Source of the DNA: Bacillota bacterium
GTDB lineage: Bacteria > Bacillota > Sulfobacillia > JAJYWN01 > JAJZPE01
Direction of reading: 5' to 3'
Length of the DNA: 33,367 nucleotides
Assembly: GCA_021811325.1 (NCBI GenBank)
Contig: JAJZPE010000015.1
Span: 1-33,367, forward strand
This document shows positions 7,373-14,798 of this stretch, in pieces. Within the stretch, counting starts at the first letter, position 1. Each line of letters begins with the position of its first letter. Under the pieces are notes generated by a model. The model saw only the letters and a list, made by a program, of their open reading frames with translations. It ran no database searches and was not told the DNA's origin. The translations under genes and the position numbers were made by a program.

Positions 7373-8320
7373 ATGCGCGTCCTGGTCTATCGCCGCCAGA
7401 GTGGCTCACGGTACCTGCCGCTGGTCCGCGAGGGCCTGGCCCGGCGCGGCGTCGAGGCGACGGTGGTCGCCTGTGATACGCCCGAAGAGGCCGAGGCCGC
7501 CCTGCCCGAGGCGGACGTCCTTCTGAGCTGGGGCCTGCCGGCCGGGCTCTACGGGAAAGCGCCCGGGCTGCGTTGGGTCCAGTCGATCGGGGCCGGCATC
7601 GATGATCTGCTGGCCGACCCGTCGCTGCCGGCCGGCGTCTCGGTCACTCGGGTGACGGGCTTCTTCGGCCCGCAGATCGCCGAGTACGTGATGGCCCACC
7701 TGCTGGCGGTGTCCCAGGATCTGCGGCGGGCATACGCCACGCAGGCCCGCCGGGCCTGGGAGCAGTGGGAGCCCTCGCACCTCCGCGGTAAGTGCCTCGG
7801 GGTGGCCGGGGTCGGCGAGATCGGGCGGGTCGTCGCCGCCCGGGCCAGGGCTTTCGGCCTGACCGTGCTCGGCCTCAGGCGCGGCCCTTCACCGTGCCCG
7901 GAGGTCGACCGGGCCTACAGCCTGGAGCAGATGGGCGAGTTCCTGCCCCTCCTCGACTACCTCGTCGTCACCCTCCCCCTGACGCCGGAGACGCGCCACC
8001 TCTTCGGCCGGCGGCAGTTCAGCCAACTGAAGCGCGGGTCTTGGCTGGTCAACGTGGGGCGGGGGCCGGTCGTCGACCCCGCCGCCCTCATCGAGGCGCT
8101 GCGAGACGGTCACCTGGGCGGGGCCGTCCTGGATGCCCACGAGGTCGAGCCGCTCCCGGCCGACAACCCGCTGTGGGCCATGCCCAATGTGACCATCACC
8201 CCGCACATCTCCGGTCTCAGCGACCCGGTCTATGTGGCCGACTACTTCGGCGACAACGCCCGCCGCTTTGTCGACGGCCTGCCGCTCAAGGGCCTCGTCG
8301 ACCGCCGGCGGGGTTACTGA
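7373..8320 (+). CDS. D-2-hydroxyacid dehydrogenase
   Basis: A 315-residue NAD(P)-dependent dehydrogenase of the D-isomer-specific family, which reduces 2-keto acids or oxidises D-2-hydroxy acids in the cytosol. The Rossmann motif GVAGVGEIG lies near residues 143-151. LVNVGRGPVVD carries the substrate-binding Arg, AHEVEPLPADNPLW the catalytic Glu and ITPHISG the catalytic His. The arrangement resembles the glyoxylate/hydroxypyruvate reductase A branch, but substrate cannot be fixed from sequence. GGAGGG precedes the ATG. It sits 46 bases upstream of anmK, in a region otherwise devoted to muramic acid recycling. A role in handling D-lactate released by MurQ is therefore attractive but unproven. 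Confidence 0.88.
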   Translation: MRVLVYRRQSGSRYLPLVREGLARRGVEATVVACDTPEEAEAALPEADVLLSWGLPAGLYGKAPGLRWVQSIGAGIDDLLADPSLPAGVSVTRVTGFFGPQIAEYVMAHLLAVSQDLRRAYATQARRAWEQWEPSHLRGKCLGVAGVGEIGRVVAARARAFGLTVLGLRRGPSPCPEVDRAYSLEQMGEFLPLLDYLVVTLPLTPETRHLFGRRQFSQLKRGSWLVNVGRGPVVDPAALIEALRDGHLGGAVLDAHEVEPLPADNPLWAMPNVTITPHISGLSDPVYVADYFGDNARRFVDGLPLKGLVDRRRGY

Positions 8321-8366
8321 TGGCGGGCTCGGTGCGCAGCCCGGCGGCGAGAGGAGGGCGCTTCAA

Positions 8367-9656
8367 TTGACTGAAGCAAAGCGGCGACGCCTCCGGTCAC
8401 TGGGCCAGGCCCTCGACCGCCTGGCAAGGAAACCGCGCCGGCTGGCCATCGGCCTGATGTCGGGAACCTCGGTCGACGCGGTGACCGCCGCCGCCGTTGA
8501 GATTTCCGGCCGTTACACGTTGGAACGCGGCCGGCCGCGCCTACGTCTTCTGGGGCTGGCCCACGTGCCCTACCCGTCCGAGTTGCGCCGGAGCGTCTTT
8601 GAAGCGTTCGAGCCCGGCCGGGCCGGGGCCGACAAGCTCTCGCCGCTCAACGCGGCCATCGGCGAGGCCTTCGCGACGGCCGCGCGGGCCGCGGCGGCGG
8701 AGGCCGGCCTGCCCATCGGGGGCTTCGACTTCATCGGCTCCCACGGCCAGACGGTCTGGCACCAGCCCGACCCGGTGGAAGTGGACTTGCCCGGCGGGGC
8801 CCGGCCCATCGTCTCCACCCTGCAACTCGGCGAACCGGCGGTCATCGCCGAGCGGACCGGACTGACCGTCGTCGCCGGCTTTCGCGGGCGTGACATGGCC
8901 CTTGGGGGGCAGGGGGCGCCCCTCGTGCCGCTCTTCGACTTCCTCGTTTATGGGGACGGCCGCCGCTCCCTGGCCTTGCAGAACCTGGGCGGCATCGCCA
9001 ACGTCACCATCCTGCCGGCCGGGCGCCGGCTGGCCGACGTCTTCGCCTTCGATTCGGGTCCGGGGAACATGCTCATCGACGCCTTCATCGAGGAGGCCAC
9101 CGGGGGGGCCGAAGGCTTCGACCGCGACGGGCTGCGGGCCGCCCGGGGCCGCGTCTCCCAGGAACTGCTGGCCGAACTGCTGGCCCATCCCTACTTTTCC
9201 CGGACGCCCCCGAAGTCAACCGGTCGCGAGGAATTCGGCCGGCCGTTCGCCCGGCGGGTGAGGGCCAGGGCCCTGGCCTTGGGCCTTTCGGACGACGACC
9301 TCGTCGCCACGGCCACCGAGTTCACCGCGGCTTCCATCGCCGACGCCTATGGCCGCTTCGTCCGGCCGCGCTGCCGCTTGTCACGGGTGGTCCTGGCGGG
9401 CGGCGGTAGCCGCAACCCGGTTCTGGTGGCGGCGATCAAACGGCGACTGGGCGGCCCCGGCGGAATCGGCCTGAAGCCGGGTCAAATCGTCTTCCAAGAC
9501 GAACTCGGCCTCCCGGCCGAAGCCAAGGAGGCCGTCGCTTTCGCTCTTCTCGCCGATGTAACCCTACGCGGCCTGCCCGGCAACGTGCCGGGGGCCACCG
9601 GCGCGTCCCGCCCGGCCATCCTTGGAGTGATCGCGCCGGCACCCTCGGCAAGTTGA
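8367..9656 (+). CDS. anmK: anhydro-N-acetylmuramic acid kinase, TTG start
   Basis: Uses ATP to open and phosphorylate 1,6-anhydro-MurNAc, yielding MurNAc-6-phosphate, the substrate of MurQ. GLMSGTSVDAVTAAAVEI near residues 28-45 is the family phosphate-binding signature. GSHGQTVWHQPD, LQNLGGIANVT, FDSGPGNMLIDAF and VLAGGGSRNP follow in the expected order. I chose TTG 8367 because GAGGAGGG lies eight bases upstream. The track's 8232 start overlaps the dehydrogenase gene and its extra 45 residues look non-coding. At 429 residues it is longer than most AnmK proteins (about 370-390), with a basic N-terminal extension of some 28 residues. It probably shares a transcript with the upstream dehydrogenase. 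Confidence 0.93.
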   Translation: MTEAKRRRLRSLGQALDRLARKPRRLAIGLMSGTSVDAVTAAAVEISGRYTLERGRPRLRLLGLAHVPYPSELRRSVFEAFEPGRAGADKLSPLNAAIGEAFATAARAAAAEAGLPIGGFDFIGSHGQTVWHQPDPVEVDLPGGARPIVSTLQLGEPAVIAERTGLTVVAGFRGRDMALGGQGAPLVPLFDFLVYGDGRRSLALQNLGGIANVTILPAGRRLADVFAFDSGPGNMLIDAFIEEATGGAEGFDRDGLRAARGRVSQELLAELLAHPYFSRTPPKSTGREEFGRPFARRVRARALALGLSDDDLVATATEFTAASIADAYGRFVRPRCRLSRVVLAGGGSRNPVLVAAIKRRLGGPGGIGLKPGQIVFQDELGLPAEAKEAVAFALLADVTLRGLPGNVPGATGASRPAILGVIAPAPSAS

Positions 9657-9692
9657 CCGATTGAGCCCTCGTTCGAGCGCCTTTCGTCTGTC

Positions 9693-9721
9693 TTTACTGG
9701 CAGCTGAACACCTGCTACAAT
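9693..9721 (+). promoter_or_regulatory. sigma-A-type promoter for the exonuclease-family gene
   Basis: TTTACT and TACAAT are separated by exactly 17 bases, close to the vegetative consensus (TTGACA/TATAAT), with TG-like context two bases before the -10. The site is about 57 bases upstream of the ATG at 9779, in a short stretch less GC-rich than its surroundings. It would start transcription toward the EEP-family gene and nagB. Confidence 0.65.
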
Positions 9722-9778
9722 GGAGTGTCTTAGCTGAGCACCAGATCTGTTTTTGGGTGCATCGGGAGAGGATCACTC

Positions 9779-10705
9779 ATGAATGTCCCGCTTCAGCCGG
9801 TCGCCGGCGGACGGCTGTTAATCCGTCCGCGACGCCGGGCTAATAGAGTGTTGCGCACCGCCCTCATGAGCCTCGTCGCCCTGGCCGTCGTTGCGGCCGC
9901 CGTCGTCGGCTATCTTTCTCATGTCGACGCCAGGCCGGTCGCCGGCGCGGCTGTGCTCACGGCCGTCGCTCAAGGACCGGCTTTGACCTCGGCGCGCCCG
10001 CTGAAGGTCATGACCTTCAACATCCGCCACGCCGAGGGCCTCGACGGCCGCGTCTCCACCGAACGCATCGCCGAAGTCATCCGGGCCTCCGGCGCCGACG
10101 TGGTCGGCCTCCAGGAGGTCGACCGGCGCCTGCCGCGCAGCGGCTGGCAAGACCAGGTCCGGCAGATCGCCACGCGGCTCGGCTACGACTACGCCTTCGG
10201 CCGGAACCTGGGGGCCGGGCCGGTCGGCTTCGGGAACGCTATCCTCAGCCGCTACCCGATCGCCGGCCGCGAGAACCTCGCCCTGCCCGGCCGGCTCGAG
10301 CCGCGTGGGGCGCTGGTCGTGACCATCGACGTCGGGCCCAAGTCGCCGGTGACTTTCATTGACACCCACCTCGGCCTGTCCACGGCCGACCGCCAGACCC
10401 AGCTCGGCGCCATCGTCGAAGACCTCAGGAAGCTCATCGGCCCGGTCATCCTGGTCGGCGACTTCAACGACCCGCCCGGGGCCCCGGAGCAGGCGAAGCT
10501 CACCGGGCTCCTGCACGACAGCTACGCCGGCAGTGAGAAGGTCTCCGGCGAGGGCACCTTCGGCGTCGAGGCGGGCAAGCCGGGCGAGCGCATCGACTTC
10601 GTCTGGTTGTCCCCCGACCTCAAGTCGCTCTCCTGGAGCGCCGTCCCGTCTCAGGCCTCGGACCACCTGCCCGTCGTCGTCGAGGTCGCGCCGGCCTCAC
10701 GCTGA
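9779..10705 (+). CDS. membrane-anchored or secreted endonuclease/exonuclease/phosphatase family protein
   Basis: A 308-residue metal-dependent phosphodiesterase-fold protein. A basic stretch (RPRRRANRVLR) and a hydrophobic helix at about residues 28-47 (LMSLVALAVVAAAVVGYLSH) should anchor it or direct export, placing the enzyme outside the membrane. The EEP core begins at about residue 75 with VMTFNIRHAEGLDG. GLQEVD carries the metal-binding Glu, GDFNDPPG the Asp-Asn pair and SDHLPVVVEV the catalytic Asp-His. Family members cut nucleic acids, phosphoinositides or sphingolipids. The sequence does not say which substrate applies here. A good promoter and a GAGAGGA ribosome binding site precede the ATG. 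nagB follows after 72 bases. Confidence 0.88.
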   Translation: MNVPLQPVAGGRLLIRPRRRANRVLRTALMSLVALAVVAAAVVGYLSHVDARPVAGAAVLTAVAQGPALTSARPLKVMTFNIRHAEGLDGRVSTERIAEVIRASGADVVGLQEVDRRLPRSGWQDQVRQIATRLGYDYAFGRNLGAGPVGFGNAILSRYPIAGRENLALPGRLEPRGALVVTIDVGPKSPVTFIDTHLGLSTADRQTQLGAIVEDLRKLIGPVILVGDFNDPPGAPEQAKLTGLLHDSYAGSEKVSGEGTFGVEAGKPGERIDFVWLSPDLKSLSWSAVPSQASDHLPVVVEVAPASR

Positions 10706-10777
10706 ATGGCCGCCCCAACGGCCGACCGGTGCGGCTCCATTCCCGTGGCTCACTCACGCGGCTCTGGGGGTGACCCG

Positions 10778-11506
10778 TTGAAGCTCGTCGTGGCCCCGGA
10801 CTATGAGACCCTCACCGAACTCGCGGCCGACTTCATCGCCGAGACGGTGGCCGACAAACCCGATGCGGTGCTGGCCCTCCCGACGGGGAGCACGCCGCTC
10901 GGCGCCTACCGGCGTCTCATCCTCAAGGCCCGTCACGGGCACCTGGACCTCAGCCGGGTGACCACTTTCAACCTCGACGAGTACGTCGGGGTGGGTCTTC
11001 GCGACCCGCTCAGTTACCACGCCTACATGACCGAGCACCTCTTCAGCCAGGTGAACGTCGACCCGGCGCGGATTCACCTACCGGACGGGCTGGCCCCCGA
11101 CCCCGAGGCCGAAGGTCGCCGTTACGAGGCCGAGATCACCCGGGCCGGCGGGATTGACCTGGCCGTCCTGGGCATCGGGGCCAACGGGCACATCGGCTTC
11201 AACGAGCCGGGCGGTCCGTTCGAGTCGCGGACCCGGCCCGTCCGCCTATCGGCCGAGACCATCGTCGCCATGCAGGCCGAGGCGCCCAGCGAAGGCCGCC
11301 TCCCCGTGACCGCCCTGACCCTGGGCATAGCCACCATCATGGAGGCCCGCCAGGTGCTCCTGCTGGCGGCCGGCCCGGAGAAGGCCGAAGCCGTCGCCCG
11401 CGCCCTCCAGGGGCCCGTCGACGTGGCCGTTCCGGCCTCCGTATTGCAACGCCACCCCCGGGCCACGTTCCTCGTCGACCGGGAGGCGGCCTCGCGGCTG
11501 AAGTGA
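10778..11506 (+). CDS. nagB: glucosamine-6-phosphate deaminase, TTG start
   Basis: Converts glucosamine-6-phosphate to fructose-6-phosphate and ammonia, feeding recycled amino sugars into glycolysis. LPTGSTPLGAYRRL (residues 34-47) binds phosphate. FNLDEYVG gives the proton-abstracting Asp67. GIGANGHIGFNEPG (132-145) carries His138 and Glu143 of the ring-opening system. I chose TTG 10778 because it yields the family N-terminus KLVVAPDYETL, follows GGGGGTGA, and gives 242 residues, the usual Gram-positive length. The track's extra 24 residues upstream do not resemble NagB. GlcNAc-6-phosphate deacetylase (NagA), needed to connect MurQ to NagB, is not in the window. Confidence 0.93.
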   Translation: MKLVVAPDYETLTELAADFIAETVADKPDAVLALPTGSTPLGAYRRLILKARHGHLDLSRVTTFNLDEYVGVGLRDPLSYHAYMTEHLFSQVNVDPARIHLPDGLAPDPEAEGRRYEAEITRAGGIDLAVLGIGANGHIGFNEPGGPFESRTRPVRLSAETIVAMQAEAPSEGRLPVTALTLGIATIMEARQVLLLAAGPEKAEAVARALQGPVDVAVPASVLQRHPRATFLVDREAASRLK

Positions 11507-11531
11507 CACCGCATCCAAGCAGCCCCGCGCC

Positions 11532-11548
11532 GCCCGCCCGAGGCGGGC
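11532..11548 (+). terminator. weak hairpin after nagB
   Basis: GCCCGCC-CGA-GGCGGGC forms a perfect 7-bp stem just downstream of the nagB stop, followed by ATAATA, not a U-run. It may terminate or attenuate transcription before the PHP gene, but the missing U-tract makes this uncertain. Confidence 0.3.
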
Positions 11549-11597
11549 ATAATAGGCTGGAACGCCAGGCGCACGAAAGGGGCTGAACTATAGGGCC

Positions 11598-12560
11598 ATG
11601 ACCGACGACAACGGGTTCTCCTGGAACCAGCCGCGACCGCTCGACCCGAGCCTGCGCGCCCGGGACTTCGAGATCTTCGCCGACTACCACACCCACACCG
11701 TTTACAGCCACGGCAAGGGGACGATTGAGGACAACCTCCTCGCCGCCAGGGAGAAGGGTCTCAGCGAGGTGGCCATCACCGACCACGGCCCGTCCGCCCT
11801 TGGCATCGGGATCCGCGAGGTCAAGACCCTCGAGGTCATCAAGGCCCGGACGACGCACTACAACCGGCTCTTCGCCGACATCCGCGTCCTGGCCGGCGTC
11901 GAGGCCAACGTCATCACCACCGACGGCCGCCTCGACCTGCCCAAGGAGGCTCTCAAGGACCTCGACCTCCGCGTGGCCGGCCTGCACTGGCAGATCATCC
12001 CGGCGTCGGCGGCCGACGGCTTCGACCTCGTCCTCAACAACCTCGTCCTGGCCAAGCTCAGCCGGCGGATGCGGCGCCGGGCCCGCCGGGTCAACACCAA
12101 GGCCATCGTCGAGGCCATCAACCGCTACGACCTCGACATCATCAGCCATCCCGGGCTGAAGATGGACGTCGACACCCACGAGCTGGCCCGGGCCGCCGCC
12201 CGCCGGGGCACGGCCCTGGAGATAAGCGCCGGCCACCCGTACATGACCGTCGACTTCATCCGCATCGGCCTGAAAGAAGGGGTCAAGTTCTCCATCGACA
12301 GCGACGCCCATCGGCCGGCCAACGTCGGCCGCCTGGAATCGGGGGTGCGCCTGGCCGAGCGGGCGGGCGTGACCGCCGCCGACCTGATCAACGCCCGCCC
12401 TGTCCGCGCCCGCCAGGCCGCCGCCGCCCGCCGCGCCGAGGCCCGCGTCGCGCTGGCCGAGGAGCTCGCCCCGCCGCCGCCCCCTTCGCCTGCGCCGGGA
12501 CGCTCGACCGCGCCAAAACGCGATAATTACAGGAAAATCCCCCGGGTCCGCCGAACTTGA
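11598..12560 (+). CDS. PHP-domain phosphoesterase
   Basis: A 320-residue polymerase-and-histidinol-phosphatase-domain metalloenzyme. The metal-binding motifs appear in order: DYHTHTVYSHGKG, AITDHGPS, AGVEANV, LHWQI, DIISHPGLKMD and IDSDAHRP. This is the stand-alone YcdX-like type that hydrolyses phosphate esters; the physiological substrate is unknown. The last 45 residues are alanine- and arginine-rich, then proline-rich (PPPPPSPAPG), and probably disordered. It lies directly upstream of rapZ, as in many Bacillota, so it belongs to the conserved rapZ-yvcK-whiA block and not to the nagB operon. The ribosome binding site at 11598 is weak. Confidence 0.88.
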   Translation: MTDDNGFSWNQPRPLDPSLRARDFEIFADYHTHTVYSHGKGTIEDNLLAAREKGLSEVAITDHGPSALGIGIREVKTLEVIKARTTHYNRLFADIRVLAGVEANVITTDGRLDLPKEALKDLDLRVAGLHWQIIPASAADGFDLVLNNLVLAKLSRRMRRRARRVNTKAIVEAINRYDLDIISHPGLKMDVDTHELARAAARRGTALEISAGHPYMTVDFIRIGLKEGVKFSIDSDAHRPANVGRLESGVRLAERAGVTAADLINARPVRARQAAAARRAEARVALAEELAPPPPPSPAPGRSTAPKRDNYRKIPRVRRT

Positions 12561-12594
12561 GCAGTCAAGAAGGGCGTCCCCGGGAGGCCAGGCC

Positions 12595-13482
12595 ATGAAG
12601 AACGTCCGCTTCGTCATCATCTCCGGGCTATCCGGCGCAGGCAAGACCCGCGTCCTCCAGTCATTGGAGGACCTCGGCTATTTCTGTGTCGACAATCTGC
12701 CGCCCGGGCTGATCCCGAAGTTCGCCGAGCTGTGCTCGCAGCCCGAGAACAAGCTGACGCGGGTGGCCCTGGTGACCGACATCCGCGGTGGGGAGTTCTT
12801 CGACAGCCTCTTCGAGTCCCTCGAATACCTCGAAGAGAGCGGCTTCCCCTACCAGATCCTCTTCCTCGAGGCCGACGACGAGACCCTGATCCGGCGATAC
12901 AAAGAGACCCGGCGCCGCCACCCCCTGGCGCAGCAAGGGAGCGTCCTCGAGGGCATCCGCGAGGAACGCCTGCGCCTGCAGGAGTTGCGCGGCCGGGCCA
13001 CCTGGATCATCGACACCACCGACCTGACCCCCCAGAAGCTGCGGGAGCAGATCGTCGAGATCTTCTCCCGGGACGAGGGCCTGCAGCGGCTGATCATCAC
13101 CCTCGTCTCCTACGGGTTCAAGCACGGCCTGCCGCTCGACGCCGACCTCATCTTCGACGTCCGCTTCCTGCCCAACCCGCACTACGTGGACAACCTGCGG
13201 CCCTTGGACGGCAACGACGAGCGGGTCCGCGAATACGTTATGAAGTGGCCGGCGGCCCAGAAGTTCCTGCGCCGCGTGCAGAGCCTGGTCGAGTTCCTCT
13301 TGCCCCACTATGAGAACGAGGGCAAGTCGCAGCTCACCGTGGGCATCGGCTGCACCGGCGGGCGTCACCGCTCGGTGGTCATCGCCGAGCGCCTGGCCGA
13401 GTGGCTCCGTGGGAAGGGGTACACCGTGCTGGTCGAACACCGTGACATCTCCCGCGAACCGGTGGGGGCGGGGGAACGATGA
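12595..13482 (+). CDS. rapZ: RNase adapter / nucleotide-binding protein RapZ (YvcJ)
   Basis: A 295-residue nucleotide- and metabolite-binding protein. In enteric bacteria RapZ senses glucosamine-6-phosphate and guides RNase E to the small RNA GlmZ; in Bacillus YvcJ binds nucleotides and affects competence. The Walker A motif GLSGAGKT is at residues 11-18, followed by YFCVDNLPPGLI. The middle carries FLEADDETLIRRYKETRRRHPL. The C-terminal metabolite-binding half carries GIGCTGGRHRSVV. Length is normal. The ATG follows GGGAGGCCAGGCC. Its stop overlaps the yvcK start (ATGA), indicating coupled translation. Its presence beside an amino-sugar recycling region is notable, though the block is conserved in most Bacillota. 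Confidence 0.95.
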   Translation: MKNVRFVIISGLSGAGKTRVLQSLEDLGYFCVDNLPPGLIPKFAELCSQPENKLTRVALVTDIRGGEFFDSLFESLEYLEESGFPYQILFLEADDETLIRRYKETRRRHPLAQQGSVLEGIREERLRLQELRGRATWIIDTTDLTPQKLREQIVEIFSRDEGLQRLIITLVSYGFKHGLPLDADLIFDVRFLPNPHYVDNLRPLDGNDERVREYVMKWPAAQKFLRRVQSLVEFLLPHYENEGKSQLTVGIGCTGGRHRSVVIAERLAEWLRGKGYTVLVEHRDISREPVGAGER

Positions 13483-14798
13483 GGTTTTTCCGCTGGCTCT
13501 ATCCCGGTCTGGGGGTCAAGCGCTGGCTCGCCCTCTTCACCCTGGGGGTCTTCCTGATCGCCGCGGGCCTCGCCGTGGCCGTCGACGTCCACGTCCTCGG
13601 TCAACTGGAGGAGGGCATGCGCAACCTCACCACGGCCGCCACCGGGCGCTTCGTGGCCAGGGGCATCCGCGGGGCGGTCCTCATCGTCCTCGGCGCGTTC
13701 CTGGCCTTCGTAGCCATGCAGCGGATCGTCCGCACAATCGTCCTCGGCGTGCTCCCGGCGGGCATCCAGGGCATCGCCAACACCATCTATCAGCGCCGCC
13801 AGCTGGCCCGCGGACCGCGGGTCGTGGCCATCGGCGGCGGGACCGGGCTGTCCGTCCTCCTCCGCGGCCTCAAGCAGTACACCAGCAACATCACGGCTAT
13901 CGTCACCGTCGCCGACGACGGCGGCAGCTCGGGGCGGCTCCGCCAGGAGATGGGCGTCCTGCCCCCCGGCGACATCCGCAACTGCCTCGTCGCCCTGGCC
14001 GACGCCGAGCCGATGATGCAGTCGCTCTTCCAGTACCGCTTCAAAGGCGGGCGGCTCGAGGGGCACAGCTTCGGCAACCTCTTCATCGCCGCCATGTCCG
14101 AGCTCACCGGTGATTTCGAAGAGGCCGTCCGGGCGTCCAGCAAGGTCCTGGCCATCCGCGGGCGGGTCCTCCCTTCGACCCTCGCCAAGGTCACCCTCAA
14201 CGCCGAGTTCGAAGACGGCACGGTCATCCGCGGTGAGACGAACATCTCGAAAAGCTTCAAGCGGATCAAGCGTGTTTTCCTCAAACCCGAGGACCACGAG
14301 GGGGAAGTCATCGAGGCCGTCCCCGAGGCCGTCGAAGCCATCGGCTCGGCCGACCTGGTCATCCTCGGGCCCGGTAGCCTCTACACCAGCGTCGTGCCCA
14401 ACCTGGCGGTGTCCGGACTGGCCGAGGCCGTCCGGAACACGCCGGCCCGGGTGGTCTACATCGTCAACGTCATGACCCAGCCGGGGGAGACCGACGGCCT
14501 TGACGCCGCCGACCACGTCCGGGCCGTGCTCAGCCAGCTTGGACCCGGGGCGGTGGACTCCGTCGTGGTCGCCGGTGACTCCATCCCTCAGGCCCGCCTG
14601 AGGGCCTACGCCGAGTTGGGGGCCCACCCGGTCACGGCCGCCCCCAAGAGTCTCGAGGAACTGCCTGTGAAGACGGTCAGGGCCCAGGTCATCGCAGCTA
14701 CCGGTCTGATCCGGCACGACCCCGACCGGCTGGCCAAAGCGGTCCTGCGGCTGGCGGAGGTGAACCGGCCTGTCGTTCGCCGAGACGACCAAGGATGA
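13479..14798 (+). CDS. yvcK: YvcK-family protein (gluconeogenesis factor) with N-terminal membrane segments
   Basis: The core resembles YvcK/CofD-like proteins, which in Bacillus bind UDP-GlcNAc and are needed for growth and cell shape on gluconeogenic carbon sources. VVAIGGGTGLSVLLRGLK begins near residue 115 and is followed by VTVADDGGSSGRLRQE and PPGDIRNCLVALAD, the family hallmarks. LGPGSLYTSVVPNL lies later. Unlike the ~320-residue Bacillus protein, this one has about 110 extra N-terminal residues with two hydrophobic segments (about 15-37 and 65-82). It is therefore probably membrane-bound with the catalytic-like domain in the cytosol. Its ATG overlaps the rapZ stop, and its 3' end overlaps the proposed whiA start by 29 bases. 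Confidence 0.95.
   Translation: MRFFRWLYPGLGVKRWLALFTLGVFLIAAGLAVAVDVHVLGQLEEGMRNLTTAATGRFVARGIRGAVLIVLGAFLAFVAMQRIVRTIVLGVLPAGIQGIANTIYQRRQLARGPRVVAIGGGTGLSVLLRGLKQYTSNITAIVTVADDGGSSGRLRQEMGVLPPGDIRNCLVALADAEPMMQSLFQYRFKGGRLEGHSFGNLFIAAMSELTGDFEEAVRASSKVLAIRGRVLPSTLAKVTLNAEFEDGTVIRGETNISKSFKRIKRVFLKPEDHEGEVIEAVPEAVEAIGSADLVILGPGSLYTSVVPNLAVSGLAEAVRNTPARVVYIVNVMTQPGETDGLDAADHVRAVLSQLGPGAVDSVVVAGDSIPQARLRAYAELGAHPVTAAPKSLEELPVKTVRAQVIAATGLIRHDPDRLAKAVLRLAEVNRPVVRRDDQG

Noticed and set aside
11548-11553. CATAAT as a -10 element before the PHP gene
   Set aside because: No acceptable -35 hexamer lies 16-18 bases upstream, where the sequence is pure GC hairpin.
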